A stretch of 64,000 nucleotides of DNA from Gammaproteobacteria bacterium UBA2965 (lineage in GTDB: Bacteria > Pseudomonadota > Gammaproteobacteria > Pseudomonadales > Azotimanducaceae). This document shows positions 9,047-18,236 of this stretch, one piece after another (positions within the stretch are counted from its first letter, which is position 1; each line of letters opens with the position of its first letter). The position numbers were made by a program, and so were the translations under genes. The stretch lies in contig DEBD01000045.1 of the NCBI GenBank assembly GCA_002348385.1, positions 27,540 to 91,539 of the forward strand. The letters are read 5' to 3'. The notes beneath the pieces are model-generated. The model was not told where the DNA came from, ran no database searches, and saw only the letters and a list, made by a program, of their open reading frames with translations.

Positions 9047-10105
9047 GTGCGCAAGCATCTGTTGACGTTGTGTGTTTGTCTTTGCCTGGCCTCGCCGGCC
9101 ACGGCCGAGACCGTGTCGTGGCTCTACGAGGTGGAGGTGCTGGTCTCCGATCAAAGCCGGCAGGCGCGCGAGGAAGGCGCGCGCGCCGCGCTGCTCGTGT
9201 TGCTCACCCGGTTGAGCGGGCTGCGCGAGATTCCCGAGCAGGAGGTGGTGCTCGAGGCCCTCGAGCATCCGGACCGTTACTACAACGGTTTCCGTTTCTT
9301 CGAAACTGAACAGGTCGATGACGACGGCGAAGTGATCGAATCGTTGTTGCTGCGGGTGCAGTTCGACCGGGGCGCCGCTCTGCGCCTGATCAAAGCGGCC
9401 GGTCTGCCCATATGGCGCGCGGACCGTCCTCGGGTGGTTGCCTGGGTGGTGGTGGACGATGTGGGTGGCCGTAGGCTCGTGGGCGCCAACGAATCCTCCG
9501 AACTGCTGGAGACCCTGTCTGCGCATGCCCGGCAGCGCGGCGTGCCGCTGGTGCTGCCCCTGCTGGACCTGGAAGATCAGATGGCGGTGGGGCCGGGAGC
9601 CGTGTGGGGGCGCCTGCGTGCAGTGCTGGAGGGTGCCTCGCGCCGCTACGGCGCCGATGTGGTGCTGGTTGGACGCGCCGAGCGGCTGATCGGTGGGAGC
9701 TGGGCGACGGATTGGGATCTATGGCTTGGTGACGAGCGCGTTCTGCATCAGGTGACCGATTACCAGCTGGCGGCCATGGGCGCGCACGCGGCGGATTTCG
9801 TGGCGGATGCGCTGGCCGACCGGTTGGCCGTTGCCAGCACCGAAGCGCGCGGTCTCTCGTTGGCAGTGAGCAACATCGGTACGCCCAGCGACTACGGCGC
9901 ATTGCTGCGTTACTTGAATGCGCTGGAAATCGTTGACGGCGTGTCGGTCGACCGCCTGCAGGGCAATCGGGTAGACGTTTCGCTGACCACGCGAGCGGAG
10001 GTGGATCAGCTGCTAGCCATGTTCGAAACCGATCGTGTAGTGGCGCTGATGACGTTCGGTCCGCTCAGTCGCTACGATGCGGAACTGTCTTGGGTTCGCC
10101 GATGA
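9047..10105 (+). CDS. Secreted/periplasmic DUF2066 protein
   Basis: The protein starts with a cleavable-type signal peptide ([18 protein letters not shown], likely cut before residue 21) and continues into a DUF2066 domain with the pattern [15 protein letters not shown] and FRFFE. The function of the family is not known; it is recurrent next to purM/hda in gammaproteobacteria. The GTG at 9047 is chosen because it places the signal peptide at the N-terminus; the frame is open further upstream, but that segment overlaps purM. It overlaps the next gene by an ATGA junction, so the two are translationally coupled. Confidence 0.82.
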   Translation: MRKHLLTLCVCLCLASPATAETVSWLYEVEVLVSDQSRQAREEGARAALLVLLTRLSGLREIPEQEVVLEALEHPDRYYNGFRFFETEQVDDDGEVIESLLLRVQFDRGAALRLIKAAGLPIWRADRPRVVAWVVVDDVGGRRLVGANESSELLETLSAHARQRGVPLVLPLLDLEDQMAVGPGAVWGRLRAVLEGASRRYGADVVLVGRAERLIGGSWATDWDLWLGDERVLHQVTDYQLAAMGAHAADFVADALADRLAVASTEARGLSLAVSNIGTPSDYGALLRYLNALEIVDGVSVDRLQGNRVDVSLTTRAEVDQLLAMFETDRVVALMTFGPLSRYDAELSWVRR

Positions 10106-10674
10106 TTTTCGCTGCGCAGATTCCCAATGCAATTACCGTTTTTCGGATCGTGCTGGTGGTGCCCACGGGCTGGCTGATGCTGCAGGAGGCTTACATCCAG
10201 GGTTTTACCTTGATGATGGTTGCCAGTGCATCCGATGCCCTGGACGGTTGGCTGGCGCGGCACTTCAACTGGACGAGCCGATTCGGCGCTGCCATGGATC
10301 CAGTGGCAGACAAGCTGCTGGTGGGCACTATGTTCGTGGTGTTCTGGATTCAGGGGCACATTCCCGCCTGGCTTGCCTTCATCGTGATCACCAGAGACGT
10401 GCTGATTCTGGTGGGGGCGGGCACCTACCGCTGGCTGTTCGAGCGCATCGACTTTGCGCCCACCTACTTGAGCAAAGCCAATACCGCCGTGCAGATTGTG
10501 ATGTTGTTGCTGCTGCTCATCTACCTTTGCGACGTCGGCGTGATCAGTCAGCTTTCCGGTGCGGTAGTGGATCCCTATTGTTTCCTGCTGGTCGCGTTTC
10601 TTGGGGTCAGCTCGGGGGTCGACTACGTGGTTACCTGGACTCTGCGAGCATGGCGGAAAGTGCGCACCCGTTGA
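10102..10674 (+). CDS. CDP-alcohol phosphatidyltransferase family protein
   Basis: This membrane enzyme has the full CDP-alcohol phosphotransferase signature: D-A-L-DG-W-L-AR, then G-A-A-M-D-P-V-A-D-K, at residues about 45-70. The Asp residues bind the metal and CDP. About five membrane spans are visible and the length of 190 residues is close to PgsA. The reaction is transfer of a phosphatidyl group from CDP-diacylglycerol to an alcohol; glycerol-3-phosphate is the likeliest acceptor, but a dedicated pgsA may exist elsewhere. The ATG at 10102 overlaps the preceding stop; a TTG at 10090 is possible but less attractive. Confidence 0.85.
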   Translation: MIFAAQIPNAITVFRIVLVVPTGWLMLQEAYIQGFTLMMVASASDALDGWLARHFNWTSRFGAAMDPVADKLLVGTMFVVFWIQGHIPAWLAFIVITRDVLILVGAGTYRWLFERIDFAPTYLSKANTAVQIVMLLLLLIYLCDVGVISQLSGAVVDPYCFLLVAFLGVSSGVDYVVTWTLRAWRKVRTR

Positions 10675-10690
10675 TGGCTTTGTCATAACC

Positions 10691-11389
10691 ATGTCGCCGG
10701 GCAACACGCAGCTGGCCTTGCAGTTCGGATTCAACGACGAACAGGTGTTTGAGCGGTTCGACACGGGCGCCAACTCTGAGGTGCTGGCGCGTATCGAGGA
10801 GTCGCTGGCTAGTGACGTGTTTGCGGGAATGTGGATCTGGGGTGCGACCGGTTGCGGGGTCACCCACCTGCTCAATGCCGCGTGCCACCGCGCAGGTGCT
10901 GCAGGCGAGCAGGTTGCCTACTTGCCGCTGTGTGAGTTACCGCGCCATGGGGATATTCTCAGCGGGCTGGATGCCTGCGCTGTGGTGGCGGTAGACGACC
11001 TGCAGGAGTGGCTGGGAGACAACGCTTTGGAAGCGGCGCTCATGAATCTCTACCAGGGGACCGTGGCGCGGCGCGGGTGCTTCCTGTGTGGCGCGAACGC
11101 GTCGCCCCGTGCTTCCACGTTCACACTGCCCGATCTGGCTTCCCGTTTGCAGGCGCTGCCGGGGTTTCACGTGCAACCGCTGGACGATGCCGGCAAGCGC
11201 CGCTTGCTGCGTGAACGCGCCGATGCGCGCGGATTACAGCTCAGCGACCAGGTGCTGAATTTCTGGCTGGCGCGCGCAGACCGCTCGCTTCCGGCGCTCA
11301 TGGCCGATCTCGAACGCATCGATGCAGCCGCCTTGCGCCACCAGCGTGCGGTAACGGTGCCACTGCTCAAATCGGCGCTCGACCTGTGA
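10691..11389 (+). CDS. hda: DnaA regulatory inactivator Hda
   Basis: This is a DnaA-like AAA+ protein of 232 residues. It carries an N-terminal clamp-type motif (QLALQFGF, resembling the QL.LP beta-clamp binding peptide), a P-loop at residues 51-60 reading GATGCGVTHL, and a Walker B-like VVAVDDLQ. Hda bound to the sliding clamp stimulates DnaA-ATP hydrolysis and resets replication initiation. The P-loop lacks the usual Lys, as Hda proteins often do. No DNA-binding domain IV is present, which separates it from DnaA. Its TGA overlaps the next gene's GTG. Confidence 0.88.
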   Translation: MSPGNTQLALQFGFNDEQVFERFDTGANSEVLARIEESLASDVFAGMWIWGATGCGVTHLLNAACHRAGAAGEQVAYLPLCELPRHGDILSGLDACAVVAVDDLQEWLGDNALEAALMNLYQGTVARRGCFLCGANASPRASTFTLPDLASRLQALPGFHVQPLDDAGKRRLLRERADARGLQLSDQVLNFWLARADRSLPALMADLERIDAAALRHQRAVTVPLLKSALDL

Positions 11390-12450
11390 AGCGCGTGCTG
11401 TTTGCCGGCGGTGGCACGGCCGGGCACGTGGTGCCGGTGCTGCCGCTTATTCGCACGCTGGCGCGAGAAGGCGTGCAGATGAATTTCGTGGGTTCCAGAA
11501 GCGGGCTGGAAGCCGAGCTGCTGGCGGGCCAGCCGGTCACCTACCATGCCATCACTGCCGGGAAGCTGCGGCGCTACTTCTCCTGGGAGAACTTCGTGGA
11601 CGCCTTCCGTGTGCTGGGTGGGATCTGTCAGGCGTACCGGCTCGTCGGGCGCCTGCGCCCCGATGTGGTGTTCTCCAAGGGTGGCTTCGTGAGTTTTCCG
11701 GTTGCATTTGCCGCATGGCTGCGCCGGGTTCCGGTGGTGGCACACGAGTCGGATCTCACGCCGGGCCTGGCCAACCGACTGGCTATGCCATTCGTGCGCA
11801 CGTTGTGCCTGAGCTTTCCGGCAACGCCCACCGGGCGCTTCAAGGGCCGCGTATGCCACACGGGTTCTCCGGTACGCGCCGAATTGCTGCAGGGGGATGC
11901 CCAGCGTGGGCGAACCTTTGTGGGGGCCCCGCGTGGTGCCCGGATTCTTCTGGTTACCGGAGGCAGCCTCGGCGCGGATGCGCTAAACGCAGCGGTGCGC
12001 GGTGCGCTGGATGACCTCACCGCCGAATATCATGTGGTGCATGTGTGTGGCGCCGGCAAGCTCAGCGAAGATGATCACTCGCGCTACGTGCAGTACGAAT
12101 ACCTCGACGCGACCTGGGGAGATGTGCTGGCGGCCGCGGACCTGGTGATATCGAGAGCAGGCGCCAACACGCTCTTCGAGCTGCTCGCGCTGCGCAAGCC
12201 CAACCTGCTGGTGCCGCTATCTCTGGCGGCCAGTCGCGGCGACCAGGTGGAGAACGCCACGTATGCCGCGAGCCGGGGATACAGCCATGTGCTGGAGGAG
12301 GGCGCCCTCACGCCGGCGGTGCTGGTAGACGCGGTGCGCGCACTGGCGGCGGACCTGCCCGCGGTGACTGGGCGCCTGGAAGGCCTCACCACACCCGATG
12401 CGGTAGCGCTGATCTGCGACGAATTGCGCCAATTTCTCGCAACCACCTGA
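11386..12450 (+). CDS. MurG-family glycosyltransferase, second (Firmicutes-like) type
   Basis: The 354-residue GT28 protein has the MurG N-terminal glycine loop GGGTAGHV, then KLRRYFSWENF.D.FRV, PDVVFSKGGFVSFPV and HESDLTPGLANR blocks, and a C-terminal donor-site SRAGANTLFELLALRKP. Known MurG transfers GlcNAc from UDP-GlcNAc to lipid I. The wording of these blocks recalls the MurG type of Bacillus/Clostridium rather than the enzyme found in the gammaproteobacterial mra cluster. The location beside hda also differs from the mra context. It may be a paralogue with a different acceptor. Start GTG overlaps the hda stop. Confidence 0.8.
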   Translation: MKRVLFAGGGTAGHVVPVLPLIRTLAREGVQMNFVGSRSGLEAELLAGQPVTYHAITAGKLRRYFSWENFVDAFRVLGGICQAYRLVGRLRPDVVFSKGGFVSFPVAFAAWLRRVPVVAHESDLTPGLANRLAMPFVRTLCLSFPATPTGRFKGRVCHTGSPVRAELLQGDAQRGRTFVGAPRGARILLVTGGSLGADALNAAVRGALDDLTAEYHVVHVCGAGKLSEDDHSRYVQYEYLDATWGDVLAAADLVISRAGANTLFELLALRKPNLLVPLSLAASRGDQVENATYAASRGYSHVLEEGALTPAVLVDAVRALAADLPAVTGRLEGLTTPDAVALICDELRQFLATT

Positions 12451-12503
12451 CGCTTGTGGTCATTTTCTATACCATACGCGGCCCTTCGCACTAGGGACGC
12501 CTG

Positions 12504-13682
12504 ATGTACAACATCCGAACCTTCAACAACATCGCCGCGCGTGGCTTGGAGCGGTTTTCCGCCGACGACTACGATGTTGGGTCCGAGGTAGCCGATCCCC
12601 ATGCGCTTCTGCTGCGCAGCTACAAGCTCGAGCCCACCGACCTGGGCGATAACCTGCGCGCTGTGGCGCGGGCCGGCGCCGGCGTGAACAACGTGCCGGT
12701 GGAGCAATGCACCGACCAGGGCATCGTGGTGTTCAATACGCCTGGCGCCAACGCCAACGCCGTGAAGGAACTGGTGTTGGCAGCGCTGCTGCTGGCTTCC
12801 CGCGACATTGTCGGCGGCATCGATTTCGTGGCGACCCTCGGCGATGTGTCCGACGAGACCGAGCTGAACCGCCTGGTGGAGGCCGAGAAGAAGCGCTTCA
12901 AGGGCCGTGAGCTGTTGGGTAAGTCCCTGGGCGTGGTGGGTCTTGGCGCCATTGGTTCGCTGGTGGCGCGCGCGGCGCTGGATCTGGGTATGGACGTGCT
13001 GGGCTACGACCCGGCCATCTCGGTGGATGCGGCCTGGCGCCTGCCCAGCGAGGTGCAGCGCATGGAAAATCTGCCCAGCCTGTTTGCGCGGGCCGACTAC
13101 GTGACCTTGCATGTGCCGCTGCTGGCGGAAACCGAAGGCATGATCAATGAGGAAAGCCTGCGTCTGTTCAGGCCGGGCAGCGTGCTGCTGAATTTCGCGC
13201 GTCAGCCCATCGTGGACAGCCAGGCGCTCAAGGACAGCCTGGATGACGGGCGCATGGGCATGTACGTGGCGGACTTCCCGGTGCCCGGGCTCACCGACCA
13301 CCCCAGCGTCCGATTGACGCCGCACCTCGGTGCCAGCACCGAAGAGGCGGAAGAGAACTGCGCGGTCATGGCTGCCAATCAGCTCATCGAGTTCCTGCAG
13401 CGAGGCAACATTCAGAACTCCGTCAACTTTCCCCATGTTTATCTGGAGCCCGCGGGCGGCTACCGGCTGGCCATCACCAACCGCAACGTCCCCGGCGCCC
13501 TGGGAGACATCACGTCGCTGCTTGCCGATCGCAACATCAACGTGGTGGACATGCTCAACCGAAGTCGCGACGAAGTGGCGTACAACCTGATCGATGTGGC
13601 GGAGGAAGCCGACCAGCAGCTCATCGACGACATCTGCGCACTGGAAAGCGTGATGAACGTGCGTGAGTTTCGTATGCGCTAG
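12504..13682 (+). CDS. serA: D-3-phosphoglycerate dehydrogenase, short ACT-domain type
   Basis: This NAD-dependent enzyme performs the first step of serine synthesis. Residues near 140-155 give the Rossmann motif GVVGLGAIGSLVAR, and the substrate/catalytic blocks NFARQPIVD (Arg) and TPHLGAST (His) are present. The C-terminal ~75 residues (YRLAITNRNVPGALGDI) are an ACT domain, implying feedback by an amino acid. At 392 residues it is the short form. The usual catalytic Glu of the hydroxyacid dehydrogenase triad is replaced in the segment YVADFPVPGL, a variation I associate with this subfamily. serC lies at 45.1 kb. Confidence 0.92.
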   Translation: MYNIRTFNNIAARGLERFSADDYDVGSEVADPHALLLRSYKLEPTDLGDNLRAVARAGAGVNNVPVEQCTDQGIVVFNTPGANANAVKELVLAALLLASRDIVGGIDFVATLGDVSDETELNRLVEAEKKRFKGRELLGKSLGVVGLGAIGSLVARAALDLGMDVLGYDPAISVDAAWRLPSEVQRMENLPSLFARADYVTLHVPLLAETEGMINEESLRLFRPGSVLLNFARQPIVDSQALKDSLDDGRMGMYVADFPVPGLTDHPSVRLTPHLGASTEEAEENCAVMAANQLIEFLQRGNIQNSVNFPHVYLEPAGGYRLAITNRNVPGALGDITSLLADRNINVVDMLNRSRDEVAYNLIDVAEEADQQLIDDICALESVMNVREFRMR

Positions 13683-15478
13683 GGCTGAGCGCCCAGGCGA
13701 TAACCTCGACGTGCCTGACGGCGCCGGAAACGTAGAGACGACCAGGCTTCGCTGATGGACTCGTCCGCGGGTGGAAACTCGCCACAGATCTGGCTGGCCA
13801 GCACCTCTCCCGCATAGTGACTGTACACGTTTCCCATGGAGCCGAGCGCGGTAAGCACGTGAACGTTAGCAACGCACACGTGATTCTGGTCGTAAACGTC
13901 GCCAACCACTGGAAGACGGTCGGAGCTTACGCAGCGGGTGGCCCGCGCGTGCCCGATTGACTGGGCGCCGGCGCGTTGGCTTTCCGGCAGACGCTGCAGA
14001 TTGGCCTCGGTGGCCCGGCTTGCGTCCCAGGGGGTGTACTCGTACGTGCTTCCCACCGCCGCCGTCCAGTGCGTTTGCCCCGGTGTCACGTAGCCGTTGC
14101 CGAGTAGGCTGGCCAGCGGCGGTGTTTCCATGGTGACCATGTTCACCTGCCCATGCACATCGGACAGTTCCAGGTAACGGGTGGCAGGGAAGTGGCTGCT
14201 GGCCGAGGCTGCCGCCAGAATCAGCGGATGATCGGTAGGTGTTGCGATGGCATCGACGGGGGTGTTGGGGATTAATTCGATCCCTGGGTGATCTAACAAG
14301 CGCTTGCACAGGCTCGGCATGTCCAAGCCCTGGCTGTCGGGAAACCACAGCGAGTCATGCTCCAGAGCCCAGCCCATACGCTGCTGACCTTCGAGACGGT
14401 CGAGCGGCTGCAACCAGCTGCCCGTGGGCCCATAGTGCTCGGCCAGATCCCGCAGCCGCTGCGGCGTCATGTTGCCCGCCGGCACCTGCAGAGCGCCGGT
14501 ATCGGGCAGTATTCCCAGCGTGCGCAGCCGATGGCTGCTGTATAGATAGGCATGGCAGCGCAGCCGTGCCTCGCTGCTGCCGTCGGCCAGCAGGCGCCCG
14601 TGCAGCATGGACAGCGGGATGCTGGAAGCACCCCCGGCGGCCGCATCGCCAGCCTCCAAGACCTGCACCGCTACCGCGCGCTCTGCCAGGGCGCGGGCTA
14701 CGCAGGCCCCGGCTAGACCCGCGCCTACCACCGTGGCTTGTCGGGGCCCCTGCCGAGCGGGCGCTTGCCCCGTGGCGCGATAGATGCCCGCCAGGCTTTC
14801 GCGCTTGTGCGGGCGTTGGTCCACGCGGCGCATGGCGAAGCCAGCTGCGTCCAACGCGCGGCGCACGCGACCAGCAGAGGTAAAGGTGGCCACGGTGGCA
14901 TTTGGAGCGCACACGGCTCCCAGCTTGGTCATCAGCTCCGGGGCCCACATTCCGGTGTTGCGATCCGGCGCAAACCCGTCGAGAAACCAGGCGTGAAACC
15001 GGCGTCCGGCGTGGGTGCTCAGATGCGCCAGCGCGGATTGTGCGTCGCCCCAATACAACGACAGGGTGATCAGACCGCCGGCCAGGTGGCGCCGGTGCCA
15101 GCCCTGGATGAGCGGCGGGTAAGCTTGCGCTAACTCGGCGTAGATGGGCAGGCGCTTGCTGCGTTTCTGTGCGATGTCCGCGAACGTTTGCGGATGCAGC
15201 GGCGCGGCGTCGCAACTGACCAGGTGCAGCGGGTGGTTGTGTTGCATGCACAACGCGGCGAGCACGGCGAAGTTCAGGCCGCTGCCGAATCCCAGCTCGC
15301 CCACCCAGAGTGTGCCGGGTTGGCGCATCGCTTCGGTCAGCCCACACGGGTCGATGAAGACGCGTTCGACCTCACGTTCCGCATCGGCGCTGTGGTAGAT
15401 GTCCTGGTAATCCAGCGAGTACGGTGAGTCGCCTTCCACCCGCACGCGCGCCGGGTCGATGCATTCGGAGTCTGCCAC
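13679..15478 (-). CDS. mnmC: Bifunctional tRNA mnm5s2U34 methyltransferase / FAD oxidoreductase
   Basis: This two-domain enzyme completes 5-methylaminomethyl-2-thiouridine at the tRNA wobble position. The N-terminal SAM-dependent methyltransferase (MnmD-like) shows ELGFGSGLNFA and WFLDGFAPDRN.MW. The C-terminal FAD domain starts near residue 250 with VVGAGLAGACVARALAER and contains the DRLPVVG block. I chose GTG at 15478, directly after the sseA stop, giving 599 residues; upstream codons lie inside sseA. The 3' end overlaps the serA stop region by four bases in convergent orientation. Confidence 0.92.
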   Translation of the reverse strand: MADSECIDPARVRVEGDSPYSLDYQDIYHSADAEREVERVFIDPCGLTEAMRQPGTLWVGELGFGSGLNFAVLAALCMQHNHPLHLVSCDAAPLHPQTFADIAQKRSKRLPIYAELAQAYPPLIQGWHRRHLAGGLITLSLYWGDAQSALAHLSTHAGRRFHAWFLDGFAPDRNTGMWAPELMTKLGAVCAPNATVATFTSAGRVRRALDAAGFAMRRVDQRPHKRESLAGIYRATGQAPARQGPRQATVVGAGLAGACVARALAERAVAVQVLEAGDAAAGGASSIPLSMLHGRLLADGSSEARLRCHAYLYSSHRLRTLGILPDTGALQVPAGNMTPQRLRDLAEHYGPTGSWLQPLDRLEGQQRMGWALEHDSLWFPDSQGLDMPSLCKRLLDHPGIELIPNTPVDAIATPTDHPLILAAASASSHFPATRYLELSDVHGQVNMVTMETPPLASLLGNGYVTPGQTHWTAAVGSTYEYTPWDASRATEANLQRLPESQRAGAQSIGHARATRCVSSDRLPVVGDVYDQNHVCVANVHVLTALGSMGNVYSHYAGEVLASQICGEFPPADESISEAWSSLRFRRRQARRGYRLGAQP

Positions 15479-15479
15479 G

Positions 15480-16289
15480 TCAGGGCGCGCGGGGGCGCGA
15501 CGGGTCGACGATCCACTCGCTCCAGGACCCGGGGTAGAGGATCGGTTCGGGGAGCCCCGCCACGCGCATGGCCAGCACGTTGTGCGCGGCTGTGACGCCG
15601 GATCCGCAATAACAGATGGGGTCTTCAGGAAGGTGCGCGAAGCGTTCGGCCAGCGTTTCCGGCGACAGGAAGGTGCGGTCATCTTCCAGGTTGGCCTGAA
15701 ACGGCATGCACACGGCCCCGGGTATGTGGCCGGCTATGGGATCGATGGGCTCCTCCGCGCCATCGAAGCGCGCCTGGGTGCGCGCGTCCACCAGGGTGGG
15801 CGAGGGGGAACGCGCGAGCGCGCGCAGTAGCTCATCAGCTTCGATGGTGCGCGTGAGGCTGGGGCGAATGCTGAAATTGCCCACCGGCCTGGCCGATTTC
15901 TCGTTGGTCAACGGGGCCGACCACGCCGCCAGGCCGCCGTCCAGCACCGCCACCGCCGCGTGGCCGAGCCAGCGCAGGCACCACCAGGCTCGGGCCGCGA
16001 AAGCGCCGCCCGCATCGTCGTAAACGACTACCTGGTCGGCGTCGTTGACGCCCCACTCACGCAGCCGTGCCGCCAGGGCTTCGGGGTCGGGCAGGGGGTG
16101 TCGACCGCCTGCCCCGGGGGGCGCGGCCAGGTCGGCGTCCAGATCCGCCTGCACGGCGCCGGGCAGGTGGCCGGCGGCGAACGCCCGGCGGCCGAACAGG
16201 GGGTCGCCCAACTGCGCGCGGCAGTCCAGTGGCCGGATCTGGCCAAGATTGGCGGCGAGATCTGCTGGCGAAATCAGGGTCTGAAACAT
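15480..16289 (-). CDS. sseA: Thiosulfate/3-mercaptopyruvate sulfurtransferase
   Basis: The product has two tandem rhodanese domains over 269 residues. The catalytic loop CGSGVTA (about residue 225) in the second domain is the 3-mercaptopyruvate-sulfurtransferase type; the first domain is the inactive one, with PGAVQADLDADLA. It transfers sulfur to thiols or cyanide and may feed tRNA thiolation, which fits its coupling to mnmC downstream. I used the ATG at 16289; an upstream in-frame ATG at 16364 adds a non-conserved segment. Confidence 0.88.
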   Translation of the reverse strand: MFQTLISPADLAANLGQIRPLDCRAQLGDPLFGRRAFAAGHLPGAVQADLDADLAAPPGAGGRHPLPDPEALAARLREWGVNDADQVVVYDDAGGAFAARAWWCLRWLGHAAVAVLDGGLAAWSAPLTNEKSARPVGNFSIRPSLTRTIEADELLRALARSPSPTLVDARTQARFDGAEEPIDPIAGHIPGAVCMPFQANLEDDRTFLSPETLAERFAHLPEDPICYCGSGVTAAHNVLAMRVAGLPEPILYPGSWSEWIVDPSRPRAP

Positions 16290-16468
16290 TTGCTGATCTG
16301 GTTCTCTACCGGCACATCTTAACCATGATGGGGGTCTCATGTTGCGTCCGGCCAGACGGGCCAACGCTGGAGCCTACGTACCCCGTATCGGACGGATCTG
16401 GAAGATTCGAAGCCCGCCAATACAAGGTGGTATTTTCAAATTGCTGTTGTCACAATGCCGCCCAAATT

Positions 16469-16485
16469 CGCTCCCCGGGGGAGCG
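16469..16485 (+). promoter_or_regulatory. GC-rich hairpin beside a perfect Shine-Dalgarno of the desaturase gene
   Basis: The 17 bases form a perfect palindrome CGCTCCCC-G-GGGGAGCG. It ends five bases before AAGGAGGT (16491-16498), a full match to the 16S anti-Shine-Dalgarno. The hairpin could modulate ribosome access to the desaturase start at 16507. This is structure seen in the sequence; any regulatory role is inferred. Confidence 0.4.
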
Positions 16486-16506
16486 TCGTCAAGGAGGTCC
16501 GCCGAA

Positions 16507-17712
16507 GTGGATGTGATTCTGGGCTGGTTGAGCGACGGATTGCTGGGGTTATCCTGGGTCGGAGTGGTGATCTTCGCCCTGGCGGTCACCCATGTGACCA
16601 TCCTGTGCGTAACCCTATTCCTGCATCGCCACGCGGCGCACCGGGCGCTCGATCTGCATCCGGCGCTGCAGCACTTCTTCCGCTTCTGGCTGTGGCTCAC
16701 CACCGGCATGGTGACCAAGGAATGGGCGGCCATTCACCGCAAGCACCATGCGACTTGCGAGACCGAGGATGATCCTCACAGCCCCCAGATCATGGGTATC
16801 CGTAACATTCTGTTTAGAGGCGCGGAGGCCTATCGGGCCGAGGCGGCGCGAGCCGAGACGTTGCAGCGCTACGGCGCCGGACTGCCGGATGACTGGATGG
16901 AGCGCAATGTCTACACCCGCCACTCGGCCATGGGCATCGTGGTCATGCTCGTGTTGAATGTGGCTCTGCTCGGGGTCATTGGCATCACGGTGTGGGCGGT
17001 TCAGATGGCCTGGATTCCGTTCTTCGCCGCGGGCGTGATCAACGGGATAGGCCATTACTGGGGGTATCGCAATTTCGAGTGCCCGGATGCGGCCACCAAT
17101 ATTTCGCCCTGGGGCATCTTCATCGGGGGCGAAGAGCTTCACAACAACCATCACACCTACCCCAACTCGGCCAAGTTCTCCCAGCAGCCCTGGGAATTCG
17201 ACGTGGGCTGGCTGTGGATCCGTATTCTGCAGGGCCTTGGCCTGGCCAAGGCGCGCAGCATCGGTCCGGTGGTCGAACGTATCCCTGGCAAGCAGACCAT
17301 GGACAGCGACACTGCCTGGGCCGTGCTCAATGATCGTTTCCGGGTGATGGCGAAGTACGCCGAAGACGTGGTGGCGCCGCTGGTGGAGCAGGAATACCAG
17401 CGGGCGGACGAAGCCACGCGCAACCTGTTCAAGAAAGCCAAGAAAACCCTGTGCCGCGAGGAGTCTCTGGTGGATGACGCCGGGCGTCAGAACATCGCGG
17501 CCTTAGTGGGACACAGCGCTCAGCTCAAACAGATCTACGAACTGCGTCTGGCGCTGCAGGAAGTGTGGAACAAGCGCGCAAGCAACGCCGATGAGCTGCT
17601 TGGCGCCCTCAGGCAGTGGTGTATCGACGCCGAAGCTACCGGCATTCAGGTGCTGGGGGACTTCGTGGACGAATTGAAATCCTACTCCATCCCCAGGATG
17701 GCTGCTGTCTGA
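16507..17712 (+). CDS. Acyl-CoA/acyl-lipid desaturase (delta-9 type)
   Basis: This integral membrane di-iron enzyme introduces a cis double bond in fatty acyl chains. The three histidine boxes are HRHAAH (residues 40-45), HRKHH (77-81) and HNNHH (212-216), with HYWGYRNFEC between, typical of stearoyl-CoA-type desaturases. Hydrophobic spans flank the boxes. A roughly 120-residue cytosolic C-terminal extension rich in charged helices follows. The GTG at 16507 is fixed by AAGGAGGT eight bases upstream, giving 401 residues. It is divergent from sseA. Its role is probably membrane fluidity. Confidence 0.88.
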   Translation: MDVILGWLSDGLLGLSWVGVVIFALAVTHVTILCVTLFLHRHAAHRALDLHPALQHFFRFWLWLTTGMVTKEWAAIHRKHHATCETEDDPHSPQIMGIRNILFRGAEAYRAEAARAETLQRYGAGLPDDWMERNVYTRHSAMGIVVMLVLNVALLGVIGITVWAVQMAWIPFFAAGVINGIGHYWGYRNFECPDAATNISPWGIFIGGEELHNNHHTYPNSAKFSQQPWEFDVGWLWIRILQGLGLAKARSIGPVVERIPGKQTMDSDTAWAVLNDRFRVMAKYAEDVVAPLVEQEYQRADEATRNLFKKAKKTLCREESLVDDAGRQNIAALVGHSAQLKQIYELRLALQEVWNKRASNADELLGALRQWCIDAEATGIQVLGDFVDELKSYSIPRMAAV

Positions 17713-17714
17713 GC

Positions 17715-17728
17715 GACCCGCCCGGGTC
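17715..17728 (+). terminator. Short hairpin after the desaturase gene
   Basis: GACCC and GGGTC form a 5-bp stem around a 4-base loop three bases past the stop codon. No T-run follows, so it is a weak terminator candidate. Confidence 0.25.
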
Positions 17729-17835
17729 TGCACACAGCCAACACTGTTGTCAGCGGGAGCCGCGTGAGGCGCATGCCGTTGCTGTTGGTGTCGCGTTCTG
17801 TATGCTTCCTCGACGCCTGATAGGGGAGTGACGCC

Positions 17836-18234
17836 ATGACTATCGAACTCAATCACACCATCGTCGCATCCCACGACAACGCAGCATCGGCCCGCTTTTA
17901 TCAGGAGCTGTTCGGATTCGAATACGACGGACCGCTGGGACACTTCGCGCCGGTGCGTATTGCTAATCAGAGTCTCACGCTCGACTTCGACACGCGCGAG
18001 CACTTCTCCGCGCAGCATTACGCGTTCAAGGTCAGCGAGGCTGAGTTCGACGAGATATTCGGCAAGGTGCGCGAGCGCGGGTTGGCCTACGGCAGTGGCC
18101 CGATGACGCCGGAGGACGGCGAGACCAACACCTGGAACGGTGGGCGTGGCGTGTATTTCAGAGATCCGAACGGCCACCTGTTGGAATTGCTGACGCGGGA
18201 CTACACGGCCGAGCAGTTCAAGGACAATCGTTGA
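17836..18234 (+). CDS. VOC-family (glyoxalase/bleomycin-resistance fold) protein
   Basis: This single-domain 132-residue VOC protein has two beta-alpha-beta-beta-beta modules. Putative metal ligands are His7 (LNHT), His61 (HYAFKV) and a C-terminal Glu in GHLLELLT. The core ends with the usual FRDPNGHLLEL motif. Such proteins include dioxygenases, isomerases and antibiotic-binding proteins; the substrate cannot be inferred. It ends two bases before the stop of the convergent SGNH gene. Confidence 0.82.
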   Translation: MTIELNHTIVASHDNAASARFYQELFGFEYDGPLGHFAPVRIANQSLTLDFDTREHFSAQHYAFKVSEAEFDEIFGKVRERGLAYGSGPMTPEDGETNTWNGGRGVYFRDPNGHLLELLTRDYTAEQFKDNR

Positions 18235-18236
18235 CG

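Noticed and set aside
8948..9526. Upstream extension of purM
   Set aside because: The segment is antisense to the DUF2066 gene and the TTG at 8947 has an ideal GGAGG site and normal length.
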